Assembly (NCBI GenBank): GCA_900316015.1
Contig: ONBG01000016.1
Location: forward strand, 1 to 59,952
DNA from: an uncultured Prevotella sp.
GTDB lineage: Bacteria > Bacteroidota > Bacteroidia > Bacteroidales > Bacteroidaceae
DNA: 59,952 nucleotides
Direction of reading: 5' to 3'
The translations under genes were made by a program, and so were the position numbers. Within the stretch, counting starts at the first letter, position 1; each line of letters starts with the position of its first letter. Shown in pieces: positions 15,995-25,900 of the stretch. Under the pieces are notes generated by a model. It was not told the DNA's origin, searched no databases, and saw only the letters and a list, made by a program, of their open reading frames with translations.

Positions 15995-17917
15995 CTATTT
16001 CACAAATTTCAATCTCAAGCTGTTCAAGACGACGCTTACGCTGGAGAATGCCATCAGTGCGCTTGCCCAGGTTGGCGTGATCTGGAAGTCGATCCCAAAG
16101 ACATGCAAGGCACCTGCTGCCAAAGGAATGCACACTAAGTTATAGATAAATGCCCAGAAGAGGTTTTCCTTGATCATGGTCACGGTTTTCCGGGATAGCG
16201 TGATTGCCTCTGGAATCCTACGAAGGTCATCCCCCATCAAGGTAACCTGTGCTACATCCATCGCCACATCCGTCCCTTTAGCCATGGCGATGCTGACATC
16301 AGCGAGAGCGAGAGCCTGCGTATCATTGATGCCATCGCCTACCATCGCCACTTTTTTCCCTTCTTGTTGCAATGTCCTGACCAGGTTTTCCTTGTCCTGA
16401 GGCAGCACCTTGCTCTGATAATGCCCGATGCCTGCCTTGTCTGCCCAATATCTCACGGCATCGTCCTTATCTCCACTCATCAGGTAGACATCCACTCCCT
16501 GCTCCTTCAGTTCCTGTATCGCCTGTTGCGCATGAGGCTTTAAGGTCTCCCGTTCCTCCAAGGGCAATTGGTCGCTTTTCGTGAAATCGATTTGCTGATT
16601 AGGGATGGTCAAGGTACCGGTCTTATCCATAACCATGGCATTGATATTCCGGATATTCTCTAAGGCTGTAGCATCCTTGATCAGGATATTCTTTTTGGCA
16701 GCCTTTCCGATCCCCACCATCAGAGCTGTTGGCGTGGCAAGTCCCAAGGCACACGGGCAAGCGATCACCAATACAGCGACAGCTGAGAGAATGGCATGTG
16801 GCAACTCATCATTGCCTCCAATTGCCCACCATAATATAAAAGTAAGCAAGGCGATCGCGGCAACAGTGGGGACAAAGACCAATGCCACCTTGTCGACTGC
16901 ACGCTGTACGGGAGCTTTGCTTCCCTGTGCCTGTTGCACCATCTTGATGATATGGGCAAGTGCGGTATCCTCCCCGATCTGCTTGGCGCGGAACCGCAAT
17001 TTTCCTTGCGCCAGGATCGTTCCCGCCAAGACCTTGGCACCCATTTTCTTCAGGGCAGGATTCGGCTCACCCGTGATCATGCTCTCATCCACATAAGCGC
17101 CATCGACCGTCATAAAGCTTTCCGCCTGACAGACATCACCGTCCACAGGAATCTTCTCGCCAGCCTTAACCTCTAATACATCGCCTACCTCGATCGTAGC
17201 CAAGGGGACCTCCTCTATTTTCCCTTCCCTGACAAGATGAGCTGTTTTCGGGGCGAGTCCCATGAGTTCCCGAATGCTACTTGCGGTACTCTTGCGCGCC
17301 TTCTCTTCTAACAGCCGACCGGTCAACACAAAAGTGATGATCATCACCGACGCATCAAAGTAGGTATGCCATTCTATCCCTTGGGGAGTCCAGACCGCAT
17401 CTCCCCAAAACGTGTTGAAGGTGCTGAACAAAAAGGAGATACCCGTGCTCAATGCCACCAAGGTATCCATGTTGGCAGTCACATGGGTGAGTTGCTTCCA
17501 CGCGTTACGATAGAAGACCCAGCCACATACGAACAGATTGACAAGGGAAATCAGCATGGAGGTTTGGTTGGCAATATCCCGATTTCCCAGGTGTATCCAA
17601 CCCATGGAGATGGACATGACCAACAAAGAGAAGATCCATGAAAGGATGGTCTTGCGCTTGAGTATTGTGTACTCACGGTTCTCAATTTCCGACACGCTGG
17701 CCTCCTCGTCAATGATCAGGTCATAGCCGATCCCATTGATCTCTGCCTTCATCTGCTCTAAAGAGATCTTTGACGGGTCATATTCCACCAAGGCAGAGCG
17801 CCCAGGCAAAGAAACCGCGGCTGACCGCACTCCTTCCAAGGAATTCAACTTTTTCTCTACATGGGCTGAGCAAGAGGCGCAAGCCATGCCTACAACTGGT
17901 ATTGTCTTTGTTTCCAT
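15995..17917 (-). CDS. copA: Copper-type P1B-ATPase lacking the nucleotide-binding domain
   Basis: Start chosen at the ATG at 17917 (METKTIPVVGM), giving 640 residues; the frame extends to 17944. One heavy-metal domain carries GMACASC. Membrane helices, the actuator TGEP loop, the CPC metal site (CPCALGLATP), DKTGTLT and GDGINDTQ are all intact, as are the last helices with YN and SS residues typical of copper exporters. However, only about 42 residues separate DKTGTLT from the next conserved motif, MSGD. The nucleotide-binding domain with its HP motif normally fills this space with over 100 residues. The frame is continuous, so this is not a visible frameshift. It may be a lineage-specific variant or an internal deletion. 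Confidence 0.88.
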   Translation of the reverse strand: METKTIPVVGMACASCSAHVEKKLNSLEGVRSAAVSLPGRSALVEYDPSKISLEQMKAEINGIGYDLIIDEEASVSEIENREYTILKRKTILSWIFSLLVMSISMGWIHLGNRDIANQTSMLISLVNLFVCGWVFYRNAWKQLTHVTANMDTLVALSTGISFLFSTFNTFWGDAVWTPQGIEWHTYFDASVMIITFVLTGRLLEEKARKSTASSIRELMGLAPKTAHLVREGKIEEVPLATIEVGDVLEVKAGEKIPVDGDVCQAESFMTVDGAYVDESMITGEPNPALKKMGAKVLAGTILAQGKLRFRAKQIGEDTALAHIIKMVQQAQGSKAPVQRAVDKVALVFVPTVAAIALLTFILWWAIGGNDELPHAILSAVAVLVIACPCALGLATPTALMVGIGKAAKKNILIKDATALENIRNINAMVMDKTGTLTIPNQQIDFTKSDQLPLEERETLKPHAQQAIQELKEQGVDVYLMSGDKDDAVRYWADKAGIGHYQSKVLPQDKENLVRTLQQEGKKVAMVGDGINDTQALALADVSIAMAKGTDVAMDVAQVTLMGDDLRRIPEAITLSRKTVTMIKENLFWAFIYNLVCIPLAAGALHVFGIDFQITPTWASALMAFSSVSVVLNSLRLKFVK

Positions 17918-18277
17918 CTTGTATTCCTTTCTTTTTGATATCATTTCAATTTACGGTTGCAAAAGTAATACAATCTTCCTATCGGAGCATTACAGGATTA
18001 TGGATAAGATTTACAAGTTTTTCGCGCCCTTTCTGCCTCTTTGAGGACTGATCCCATGCGCTTAATAAAAAAATGAAGGATCGTCGTACTGCTTTCCAGA
18101 TAAAAATCGTACCTTTATCCCCAGGATCGGCAAAAGGGTCTTGCACTCCTTGCCTGCCATCCTATTCAAGGACCTGTGCAGCATCTTCTAAGGTTAAGTA
18201 TAATTAACACAAGACAGAAGCAAGATTCCTCCGTTCTCTGGCTTTATCAGTCAGAAACGAATAAGAAAGGAACAAAT
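17918..18277. promoter_or_regulatory. Intergenic region between divergent copA-like and nigD-like genes
   Basis: This 360-base stretch holds the copA-side -7 element CAAAAGTA (17960-17967; TACTTTTG on the minus strand). On the plus strand TACCTTTA (18110-18117) is one base off consensus and would give a leader of about 150 bases before the nigD-like ATG. No other structure or ORF was supported. Confidence 0.45.
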
Positions 18278-19054
18278 ATGAGAAAAGTAAGAATTTGGAG
18301 TATACTCGCAGGTATTTTGCTGTCGGCAACGTTTGCCCTGCAATCCTGCGATTTGGATGATGACGATGACAATTACCATGCCTATTATCCCAACGCATTG
18401 GTCACGGTCTTTGATCAAAACGGGCATCCCCTCATGCAATTGGATGATTCTACGACGTTATACCCAGTCAATCTCACCTCCACCCTCTACGGTGGGAAAT
18501 CGGTCAGGGCATTGATCAACTTCCGTGATGCCACAGAGGCAGAGCTCAAGGATGGCATCTATGCAGACGAAGGCCTCAAGAATGTCTACGTCAACAGGAT
18601 AGATACCATCCTGACCAAGAGCATGTCGAAGGACCTTGGGACTTTGGAAGCCAATCGAAAAGCTTATGGCAACGATCCTGTAGAAATCGTGAATGACTGG
18701 GTTACCCTTGCTGAGGACGGATACCTCACGCTCAGGTTTCGTACCCTTTGGGGTGGAAGTGCCAAGCACATCATCCGGCTCGTCAAGGCAAGTGACGTAA
18801 ACACGCCGAATGCAGTACGCCTTTACCAAGACGCACAAGGAGACGTGAATGGGAGATACGGGGATGCGCTCGTTGCCTTCAAGCTTGATGACCTCGACCT
18901 GAAGCCAAAAGACAAGAAGGTGACGATCACCTTGCTGTGGAACTCTTTCGATGGAGAGAAATCTACGACCTTTACAATGGCAAGTCAAGACAATCATGCT
19001 AGGACGTCAAGCTACATAAGCAGCTGGGACACCTTCATCAAAGATATTAAATAA
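18278..19054 (+). CDS. NigD-like lipoprotein
   Basis: The start at 18278 (MRKVRIWSILAG) gives 258 residues with a lipoprotein signal ending FALQSC and a strongly acidic stretch (DLDDDDDN) after the lipidated cysteine, a surface-export type signal. The body fits the NigD-like two-domain layout: an OB-like N-terminal part, then a beta-sandwich (YLTLRFRTLWGGSAKHIIRL). NigD proteins are Bacteroidota-specific and of unknown molecular function. In Bacteroides thetaiotaomicron a NigD protein has been linked to outer-membrane vesicle formation under a dual-membrane anti-sigma factor. Here the ECF sigma gene starts only three bases after the stop, matching that arrangement. Confidence 0.85.
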   Translation: MRKVRIWSILAGILLSATFALQSCDLDDDDDNYHAYYPNALVTVFDQNGHPLMQLDDSTTLYPVNLTSTLYGGKSVRALINFRDATEAELKDGIYADEGLKNVYVNRIDTILTKSMSKDLGTLEANRKAYGNDPVEIVNDWVTLAEDGYLTLRFRTLWGGSAKHIIRLVKASDVNTPNAVRLYQDAQGDVNGRYGDALVAFKLDDLDLKPKDKKVTITLLWNSFDGEKSTTFTMASQDNHARTSSYISSWDTFIKDIK

Positions 19055-19057
19055 GCA

Positions 19058-19624
19058 GTGAGCTTCTTTACAGGGGATAGGGAAAAACAGTTAGTAAAAC
19101 TCCTTCGCAGCGGCGATCATGCAGCGATGAAGGAATTCTATTCCCTGTATGGAGGCTTCTTAACAGCAGTCTGCAATCGATATATCGCCAACGATGAAGA
19201 CATGAAAGATGTGATGCAAGATGTCATGATCTGCATCTTCACGCACATTAAAGACTTCGAGTACAGGGGAAAAGGGTCGCTGAAGGCTTGGGCATCGAGG
19301 GTAACCGCCAATGAGTCCTTACACTTCCTCAGGGCGCAGAAGAAAGACCGCTTCACAGAACTAAGTCAGGATTTCCCCGAAGAAGCAGATGACCCGCCTC
19401 TTGATGATGTCCCGCCGGAGGTGATACAGGAATTCATCACGGAACTGCCACCAGGCTATCGGACGGTATTTAACCTGTATGTTTTCCAGGATTACTCACA
19501 TGAGGAGATCGCCCAGAAGTTAGGCATCAAGAGAGACAGTTCCGCCTCTCAACTACATCGAGCCAAGAACATACTGGCCAAGAAGATCAACGAATATAGA
19601 AAAAATAAAATTCAGTCACGATGA
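19058..19624 (+). CDS. ECF-type RNA polymerase sigma factor (Das-like)
   Basis: The 188-residue protein has sigma region 2 at about 25-95 (including DVMQDVMICIFTHI and GSLKAWASRVTANESLHFLR) and region 4 at about 120-180 (LPPGYRTVFNLYVFQDYSHEEIA, then an HTH ending SQLHRAKNILAKKI). Translation probably begins at the GTG at 19058, because the only other candidate, an ATG at 19127, would remove part of region 2. The gene overlaps the next by four bases (ATGA), so sigma factor and membrane-bound regulator are coupled. It probably recognises its own operon promoter and a few envelope genes; the regulon cannot be read from here. Confidence 0.9.
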   Translation: MSFFTGDREKQLVKLLRSGDHAAMKEFYSLYGGFLTAVCNRYIANDEDMKDVMQDVMICIFTHIKDFEYRGKGSLKAWASRVTANESLHFLRAQKKDRFTELSQDFPEEADDPPLDDVPPEVIQEFITELPPGYRTVFNLYVFQDYSHEEIAQKLGIKRDSSASQLHRAKNILAKKINEYRKNKIQSR

Positions 19625-20961
19625 AAGAAGAATGGATCAACAACTTAAGAAAGAAGATGGACGACTACCAGCAGTCGGCTCCAGAGCTCTCTTGGGATGC
19701 CATTGAGAAAGCTGTGGCTGAACAAGGAGCCCCCAGCACAGGTTCATCACAAAAGAGGCATCAGGCGAAGATCGTTCCCCTATGGTTCCGCAGGACAGCT
19801 GCCGCTGCCATGATCCTGCTTGTTGCAGGAATCGGCTTCTACATGATCGACCGGCTGGAGAGTCCGACCACCCAGATCGCCAGCAATGGCGGCAAGCCTG
19901 TAACCACTTCGGCTGTCTCCGTTCCCGGATCCACAGCAGAGCAGGAAGAGACACTTATGACAGCGCAAGCTGATGACAGTCACGACAATCCTTTGACTCA
20001 AATAGCTGACAAGGTCAGCCGCGCCCTCCGAGGCAAGACAATCTATCGATCGGAAACTCACCAACTGGCTCAAGCTCACCTTGGAGATGACACACGGTTG
20101 GCCGTGGAGACATCTCCTGCCATGCAGGAGATGTCTTCCACACCCCAGGGGAACGTCGAGACACCTTCATCGCCTGCACAGGCTGCACAGTCTTCTGCCA
20201 CCAAGGCAAGAAACAAACCGCAGGAAACAACCCACCCATCCAAAAGCTACGCATACAAATACCACTACGACACCAGGCAGCATACCACAAAGGGCAAACA
20301 GGATGTAACCGTCCAGGTGTATTATTCCGGCGGATTTGCCGACAATCATTCTGCAGTCAATAGTGTTTTCGCTAAAACATGGAGTGACGCTGCTTGTTAT
20401 AATGCCAAGTCATCTGTCTTGGCTGCAGCAGTCCCGGATGAGAAAGTCAAGACGAAACACCGTCAGCCTGTGCGCATCGGCACCTCTGTACGCATCCCCA
20501 TCTCCGACAGGTGGAGCGTGGACGCAGGTGTCTCTTACACCTACTTAGCATCGGATATCACCAAGAACGCAGGAGAACTGGAAACCAAGACACATCAAAC
20601 CCTGCATTATGTGGGCATACCAGTCAGTGCCAATTACCGCCTGACCGACGGACGGCGTTTCAACCTCTACCTCAAAGCCGGGGGAATGGCAGAGAGAATG
20701 GTTAAGGGAAATACGAGTACCACCAGTTCTGCCAAAGGCATTTCACAAGGTCCGGAAGAAGGAAAAGTCAAGATCGGAGGACTACAATATTCTGTCAATG
20801 CCGGAGTCGGGGCTGAATACAAGATCGTATCCAATGTCTATGCTTTTGCAGAACCTGGTATAGCCTACTACTTCGACAATGGAAGCCATGTCAAGACGAT
20901 CTATCAAGACAAGCCTGTCAATTTCGACATGCATCTCGGAGTTAGGATAAACTTGAAATAA
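19621..20961 (+). CDS. Dual-membrane anti-sigma factor (Dma-like): cytoplasmic anti-sigma, TM helix, outer-membrane barrel
   Basis: The 446-residue protein has three parts. Residues 1-50 form a charged helical region (MKEEWINNLRKKMDDYQQ) placed to bind the sigma factor encoded just upstream. A single membrane helix follows (about 58-76, AAAAMILLVAGIGFYMI). Then comes a long Ser/Thr/Pro/Gln linker able to span the periplasm. From about 290 to the end the sequence reads as outer-membrane beta-barrel strands (VDAGVSYTYLASDI, HYVGIPVSANYRL, VNAGVGAEYKIV, FDMHLGVRINLK). This layout matches the Dma proteins of Bacteroides, reported to control vesiculation. It would sense the outer membrane directly. 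Assignment by architecture and neighbours; no alignment was possible. Confidence 0.85.
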   Translation: MKEEWINNLRKKMDDYQQSAPELSWDAIEKAVAEQGAPSTGSSQKRHQAKIVPLWFRRTAAAAMILLVAGIGFYMIDRLESPTTQIASNGGKPVTTSAVSVPGSTAEQEETLMTAQADDSHDNPLTQIADKVSRALRGKTIYRSETHQLAQAHLGDDTRLAVETSPAMQEMSSTPQGNVETPSSPAQAAQSSATKARNKPQETTHPSKSYAYKYHYDTRQHTTKGKQDVTVQVYYSGGFADNHSAVNSVFAKTWSDAACYNAKSSVLAAAVPDEKVKTKHRQPVRIGTSVRIPISDRWSVDAGVSYTYLASDITKNAGELETKTHQTLHYVGIPVSANYRLTDGRRFNLYLKAGGMAERMVKGNTSTTSSAKGISQGPEEGKVKIGGLQYSVNAGVGAEYKIVSNVYAFAEPGIAYYFDNGSHVKTIYQDKPVNFDMHLGVRINLK

Positions 20962-20992
20962 AAACGCCCCGTCCTTATCAAAGGACGGAGCG
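20961..20992 (-). terminator. Terminator of the small-peptide transcript (minus strand)
   Basis: A 12-bp stem with one mismatch (20965-20976 with 20981-20992) and a four-base loop. On the minus strand it is followed by TTTTTA; on the plus strand there is no T-run. It thus serves the leftward transcript, although it touches the end of the anti-sigma gene. Confidence 0.75.
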
Positions 20993-21032
20993 CATATTCA
21001 TCAAAACGATTCTCTTTCATTTCATGTGATGC

Positions 21033-21122
21033 TTATTTCATCATCTGATTGCCCCCTAACCAGAGGCCCGCTGTCGTTGTCAACACGGCGAACAGCCCAA
21101 ACATTGCACTTGTTGTTATCAT
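21033..21122 (-). CDS. 29-residue single-helix membrane peptide
   Basis: On the minus strand the ATG at 21122 opens a 29-codon frame ending TAA. The peptide begins MITTSAMFGLFAVLTTTAG, continues LWLGGN and ends QMMK. About 20 central residues are hydrophobic enough for one membrane helix. AAAAGGTAAAAAG lies upstream of the ATG as a possible ribosome site. A consensus -7 element lies about 110 bases upstream and a T-tailed hairpin downstream, so it is a complete one-gene unit. No known family was recognised; a role as a small subunit or regulator of a membrane complex is a guess. Confidence 0.6.
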   Translation of the reverse strand: MITTSAMFGLFAVLTTTAGLWLGGNQMMK

Positions 21123-21233
21123 GATCTTTTTACCTTTTATAAAGACCTATCAAGGTCATCCTGAATTCTCTCTTTTACCTTACTAATCCTATGAGATCAA
21201 TATCTTAACCTAAATATCTTTCTTTTGACACTG

Positions 21234-21241
21234 CAAAATTA
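21234..21241 (-). promoter_or_regulatory. Promoter -7 element of the small-peptide gene
   Basis: TAATTTTG on the minus strand fits TAnnTTTG; the -33 position is poor. The leader would be about 105 bases. It includes a minimal upstream frame (MTLIGLYKR, about 21140-21170) of doubtful meaning. Confidence 0.5.
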
Positions 21242-21373
21242 AGAAGAAAAGAGGAACCTACCATGGCTTTTACGCGCTTAATCGGTTTATATAGGGTTTT
21301 CTTGACTTACATCAAACATCATGTGTCCGTGCACAGAATCACAGAAAAGCAAACCAAGCAGGTTTAAGGCATC

Positions 21374-22228
21374 TCAATTGACCTTGTGCATGTACATCCC
21401 ATCCCCTGCGTCGATACGCTTGCCATCGACATCCACCTTATAAATAAAGAAGCTTCCATCCCCATAATCACAGTTCAGTTGTTGGTTCTCGTAATAATAA
21501 GATCCATAGATGGTCTTGTTAGCGGAAGTCTCTGAAATGTGCTTTCCGTGGATTTTGACAGTAATATCCCCATAATCAGTTTCCACCGCCCATGTTCCCT
21601 GAATCCAGTCAGGTGCCTTCTCATCGTGTACTTTCGTGAAGTCATCTTCCGACAGTTGGTCAATCTCCCTCCCCAACTGCTGAGTTGTGTCCTGTTCTTC
21701 CGAATCTACGTGCCCGTTTCCATGGTAAACTACATCACGGTCACAGCTTTTAAAAGCGAAGAACAACAAGGCAAGTACAACGAAGGCGGCTATCAGGCAA
21801 CCTTTCAGGCAGCACCCGCTGTTCTTACGTTGGGATACAGGTTTCCTTTCCTCTACTCCGAAGGAAGAGGGTGGTATCTGACTCGCCTGTCTTTTTCCTT
21901 CTTCCAGAGAAGAATGTTGCGTAGAACGAGGTTGGTAGGGAGGCGGAACAGATCCAGCCTGGTCGGGAGAAGGACAGATTGGAGTTGGATTCTTCCATGC
22001 AGGAGGAAGCGTTGGCTCCTGTACCTGGCAGGAAGGACCTGCATCCACAGGGCGGGCATCAGCTGTTGCGGTGGTCTGACCTACAGAAACATCCTCCTGT
22101 TCCCGATCAGCGGGAACTTTATAGGTAAAGGGATTTCCACAACGCGGACACACGCACAACAACTCTTTCATCCCAGCTGTTGCCGTTACCTCAAACTTCA
22201 ACCTACATTTAGGACATCTAACTTGCAT
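21374..22228 (-). CDS. Membrane zinc-ribbon protein, last gene of the tubulin/actin-like operon
   Basis: This 284-residue protein begins with a zinc ribbon of the MJ0042 type (CPKC at 5-8 and CPRC at about 27-30, then GNPFTYKVP). A Pro/Gln/Ser-rich linker follows, then a membrane helix (about 145-165, CCLKGCLIAAFVVLALLFF) and a C-terminal domain starting WIQGTWAVETDYGDITVKI, which looks like a small lipocalin-like beta fold. The ribbon would be cytoplasmic and the beta domain periplasmic. It follows the coiled-coil gene by 53 bases. Function unknown; membership in the system is inferred from the operon. Confidence 0.7.
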   Translation of the reverse strand: MQVRCPKCRLKFEVTATAGMKELLCVCPRCGNPFTYKVPADREQEDVSVGQTTATADARPVDAGPSCQVQEPTLPPAWKNPTPICPSPDQAGSVPPPYQPRSTQHSSLEEGKRQASQIPPSSFGVEERKPVSQRKNSGCCLKGCLIAAFVVLALLFFAFKSCDRDVVYHGNGHVDSEEQDTTQQLGREIDQLSEDDFTKVHDEKAPDWIQGTWAVETDYGDITVKIHGKHISETSANKTIYGSYYYENQQLNCDYGDGSFFIYKVDVDGKRIDAGDGMYMHKVN

Positions 22229-22281
22229 TCCTTTTTCTTTTCCTAGATAACAAACTCAAATCGCCAAGGACGAAATCCCCG

Positions 22282-22923
22282 TTATTCAAACCGGATGACA
22301 GCCTTGCGGGTGACCTTCCAGACATTGCCAACCTTCGTTGCCATCCCCTCTTCTAAAGTCAAAATATGGCTTGGATTGCTATGCGAAGGTCCCATCACCT
22401 TGCAGACCGGCTTGATGAACTGAGACACGGAAATCATCGCCGTACCGATAGCCTCACGAGAGTCTAACATGATAAAACTGCCATTGATGCCATCTTCTGT
22501 CGTCAACTGATAAATACTCTTGCCTACTTGCTCCTCAGTAGAATACTTGGCAAAGCTCCCATCGGGATGAGGGGCTGCCAAATAAATGGATTGCCGAGAA
22601 CGATGGGTATCAGGAACGTCGTCCAGAAAAGGAAAAACCTCCTGAGTAGAAAGATGATCCTCCTTCATCAGTCCTGCCTGGTCAGACTCACCTTCCCAAG
22701 AATTCCGTTCCACATCCAGATCCTCCTTCTCGGTCAGAGTCTCACCCGGCTTCCCCTGTGCGGCAGAAGTCACAATAGCCTGTTCCAGTTCCCCTATTCT
22801 CTTTTCCAAGGTACTGACCCGCTCTTCTAAGGCATCCACAACATCCTGCAGGCTTACGACCTGTGAGGTATCCTCGCGATCCGCATTTGATTTATTGCCA
22901 AACAAACTTGAAAGCCCCCCCAT
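22282..22923 (-). CDS. Coiled-coil protein of the tubulin/actin-like operon, unknown function
   Basis: The protein has 213 residues. Residues 20-50 form a short coiled coil (VVSLQDVVDALEERVSTLEK), followed by an acidic linker. A compact C-terminal domain (about 110-213) includes YLAAPHPDGSFAKYS, YQLTTEDGINGSFIMLD and HILTLEEGMATKVGNVWKV. There is no signal peptide or membrane helix, so it is probably cytoplasmic. It starts three bases after the actin-like gene, so the two are almost certainly co-translated and may interact. I do not recognise the family. Confidence 0.7.
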   Translation of the reverse strand: MGGLSSLFGNKSNADREDTSQVVSLQDVVDALEERVSTLEKRIGELEQAIVTSAAQGKPGETLTEKEDLDVERNSWEGESDQAGLMKEDHLSTQEVFPFLDDVPDTHRSRQSIYLAAPHPDGSFAKYSTEEQVGKSIYQLTTEDGINGSFIMLDSREAIGTAMISVSQFIKPVCKVMGPSHSNPSHILTLEEGMATKVGNVWKVTRKAVIRFE

Positions 22924-22926
22924 ATC

Positions 22927-25900
22927 CTATTCCTCTCTTAGATTTTCAATGAGATTATCACGTATACTGCCGATAATCGGATAAAAGAAGACGGTATCCT
23001 CTATGGGATCGCTGCCATTCTTCTCTTCCTGGTTCTTGTTCACGAAATTCCATCCATTTACCAAATGGTGCTCTAAATCCTTGTTCACATATTCCTTAAA
23101 ACGTTGCAGGGCACTATGTTCTACCAAGAATCTGTCGACAACATGGATATCCTCGCATAATTGGATAAAGAAGCTATTATATTCCTTCACCTGTTGTACG
23201 ATCTCGTTCCTAACCTGCACATCGTCCATGTCGTCGTACGTAAGTTTCTCCTTAGAAATGACAGAATAATTATATTTGAGAGAGCTATCAAAGTCATCCA
23301 TCAACCGATTCAAGGCTGCTACCTGATCGCATCCTGCTGCATCCCTGACTTGCATCAAGGCCCCACGGCAGGTAATCTGCTTGGGCTCCTTCTTCTCCAT
23401 GACAATAGAGAAGCCATCTGTATCATATTTCTCCTCATAGACCCGTTCGAATACAGCCTGTGAGATCTGGTCCAGATCGCGCTGAGAGCCGACAATGTCC
23501 AAGACCTTCGATCCTGTACCACTGAACATGACGCTCTTGGGCTTCTCTAAATGACGGTGTTTCATCATTTTCGCCACATAATAGATAAGGGCAACAAAGA
23601 AATAGATAAAGATGATCTTACGGTAGCCATCCTCATTCAGCCGCATGTTATAGGAGAAGACATCATTGCCCCCTACCACCTTATTGTTCACGACAGAGAA
23701 CAAAAATGCATTGATATCTTCCGACTTACGTTTTTCTGTAATGTCTTCTAAGATTCCCAAGAGCTCCCCATATTTATCCTCATCGCTCCTGAACAAGCGC
23801 TTGAAGTAATCCACATATTTAATTAACATGGGATTGGTGTCCCCATGGGGGATTTCAGAGAATCCATCCCCGAACAAAACATTAGCTGCGAACCTGAAGG
23901 ATGTCAGGATAGAGGGCTGCTGTGCATTGCTTTCAAAGACTACGACATCGCTAGATCCTCCACCGATATCGATACTGGCAACGGAGGACGCCGCCCCTCG
24001 GAATTTGCTGGAACTCTTATAGAAATAATAAGGAGCCACCGACTCTGGCATATGGATGAGGTTATTCTCACCTCCTTGCACGCCAAACACCTCTCTGAAG
24101 ATCTTTGTCCACATCTCTCCCATCTTACGGACATTTCCTACTTTCATGCTCAGGGGATAGAACCACACCAATCGGGTCTTAGCGATATCTCCATTTTCAA
24201 GCAGCACCTTAGCCCGCATGAGCAGAGCCAGTTCCGTTAGGTAAGACCGAACCCGCTTACTGTTTGCTACTTCTGTTGACCACTTCAGGTTGGGAACGAT
24301 CCTGTTTCCATTTCCGATGCTCTCTTTCTCATAAATAAAAGGAATGTTCGCATCGCCCAAAGCGACAATCTCATCAACGTTCTCTGCATCCAAGAGCTCG
24401 CACTCGGAAAGGACAGTACGCTGAGGGAAGCCATAGTCATCGCCGATGTTTTTAGGCAAGAACTCTTGCTTCATGATGACATCATACAGGAGGTTCTCAC
24501 CATTATATAAAGTGGCAAGCAACCGGTCGCGGGAGACAGAGCTGATCTTGAGCGGCTCTGGCATATTCTCTCCGACCATACATTCTACATGGGTATTCGT
24601 CGTACCAAAGTCGACGGAAAAGGTGTAAGCCTCATGCCCAGGCACATACTCATGCCAATAGGGGCAAAGGATGCCCTCCGCTGCCGTTTCCTCTTTTTCA
24701 TTTTGCAAGATGACAGTCATATAATCAAAGTCGCTGCCCAAGCGATAGTAATGCGACTCCACCTGCTTTATGCTCTTTTGGCTCCTGACCCGATCAACGA
24801 CTTGTCTGTCATCGATTTTGTTCAGGTAACCATTATGGAAGAACTTCAGCCGAAGCCTGTAGTTATTAAGCAATCCCAATGCACGGTCGACTAACTGGAC
24901 ATTATACTGTTTCAAGAAATCAGTGTGGACAAATGGGAAAATAGAGATGGCAAATGGGACTGTGATGAAATAACCCCTGTCGTTCTTGGCATCATATTTC
25001 AAGTCGACATGATGGGCTGCAAAGTAGTTTCGTTCCAGCGTAATGAACTTTCCCTCCTTCTTAACAGGAATGCGAAGAATTGCCTTTACTGATTCCGTGG
25101 AACCTGTCTGGGTATGAACCATTTCAAACTTAGGTCGCCCAGAGATGGTTCCCCATAAATCACTGACATTAAAATACTTAAAGAATAAAGGCTTCAACGG
25201 AAGGAGAAAATCGCTATCATCCGTTTCCCGACTACCTAATGACAAATTCCCATCAAAGAAACAATCCCTATCGATGGTATAATCCAACTTGATCAATGCT
25301 GGTTGGAAGAAGTCATCAGCCGTTAGCCAAGGATATTGATGGCTGGTGGCGGGCAACACTCTTTTTTCAGGTACCTCAGCGTAGTCCTCTGGACGTATGA
25401 CCGTAGCATCAGTCCAAGGGCTGGTGATATATCGGAAAGGATCTGTTTGGGGAGCGTTCAGGTGGTTTTGCAGAACCAATGGTATTTTCTCGCCATTTGG
25501 AATATCTCGGGTGGGCACCATCAGGAAATCACTTGACTCAATGGCAGCCTGAATATCCTCTGGACGGGTACAGTAGAAGGGTACGCCCATCACTTGTACC
25601 CCTTCATCCATCAGTTGGCAATTGACTGCAAGATAAGTCTTGGCCTTGTCAACGCCTGCCAGATCGAAAGCTTCTGGGTTCCCTATCTCATTCAAGATTT
25701 GGTTCTGCAAATTTGGTTGCAGCAGATGAAAGTTGGTGATCAGGTAACTATTGACCTCACCACAATACTTCTTCAGCTCCGGATATCCTGTGAAAAGGGC
25801 ATAGATATACTTTATGAATCCCTCATTCCTCATGTACAAGGGTCGCCAAAGATCAAAAAGATTAACGTTCTGCTCAACAGGAATCGCGTACAAGTGCTCA

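Noticed and set aside
15995-17917. copA-like gene as a frameshifted pseudogene
   Set aside because: The frame is open throughout and all motifs on both sides of the missing domain are intact.
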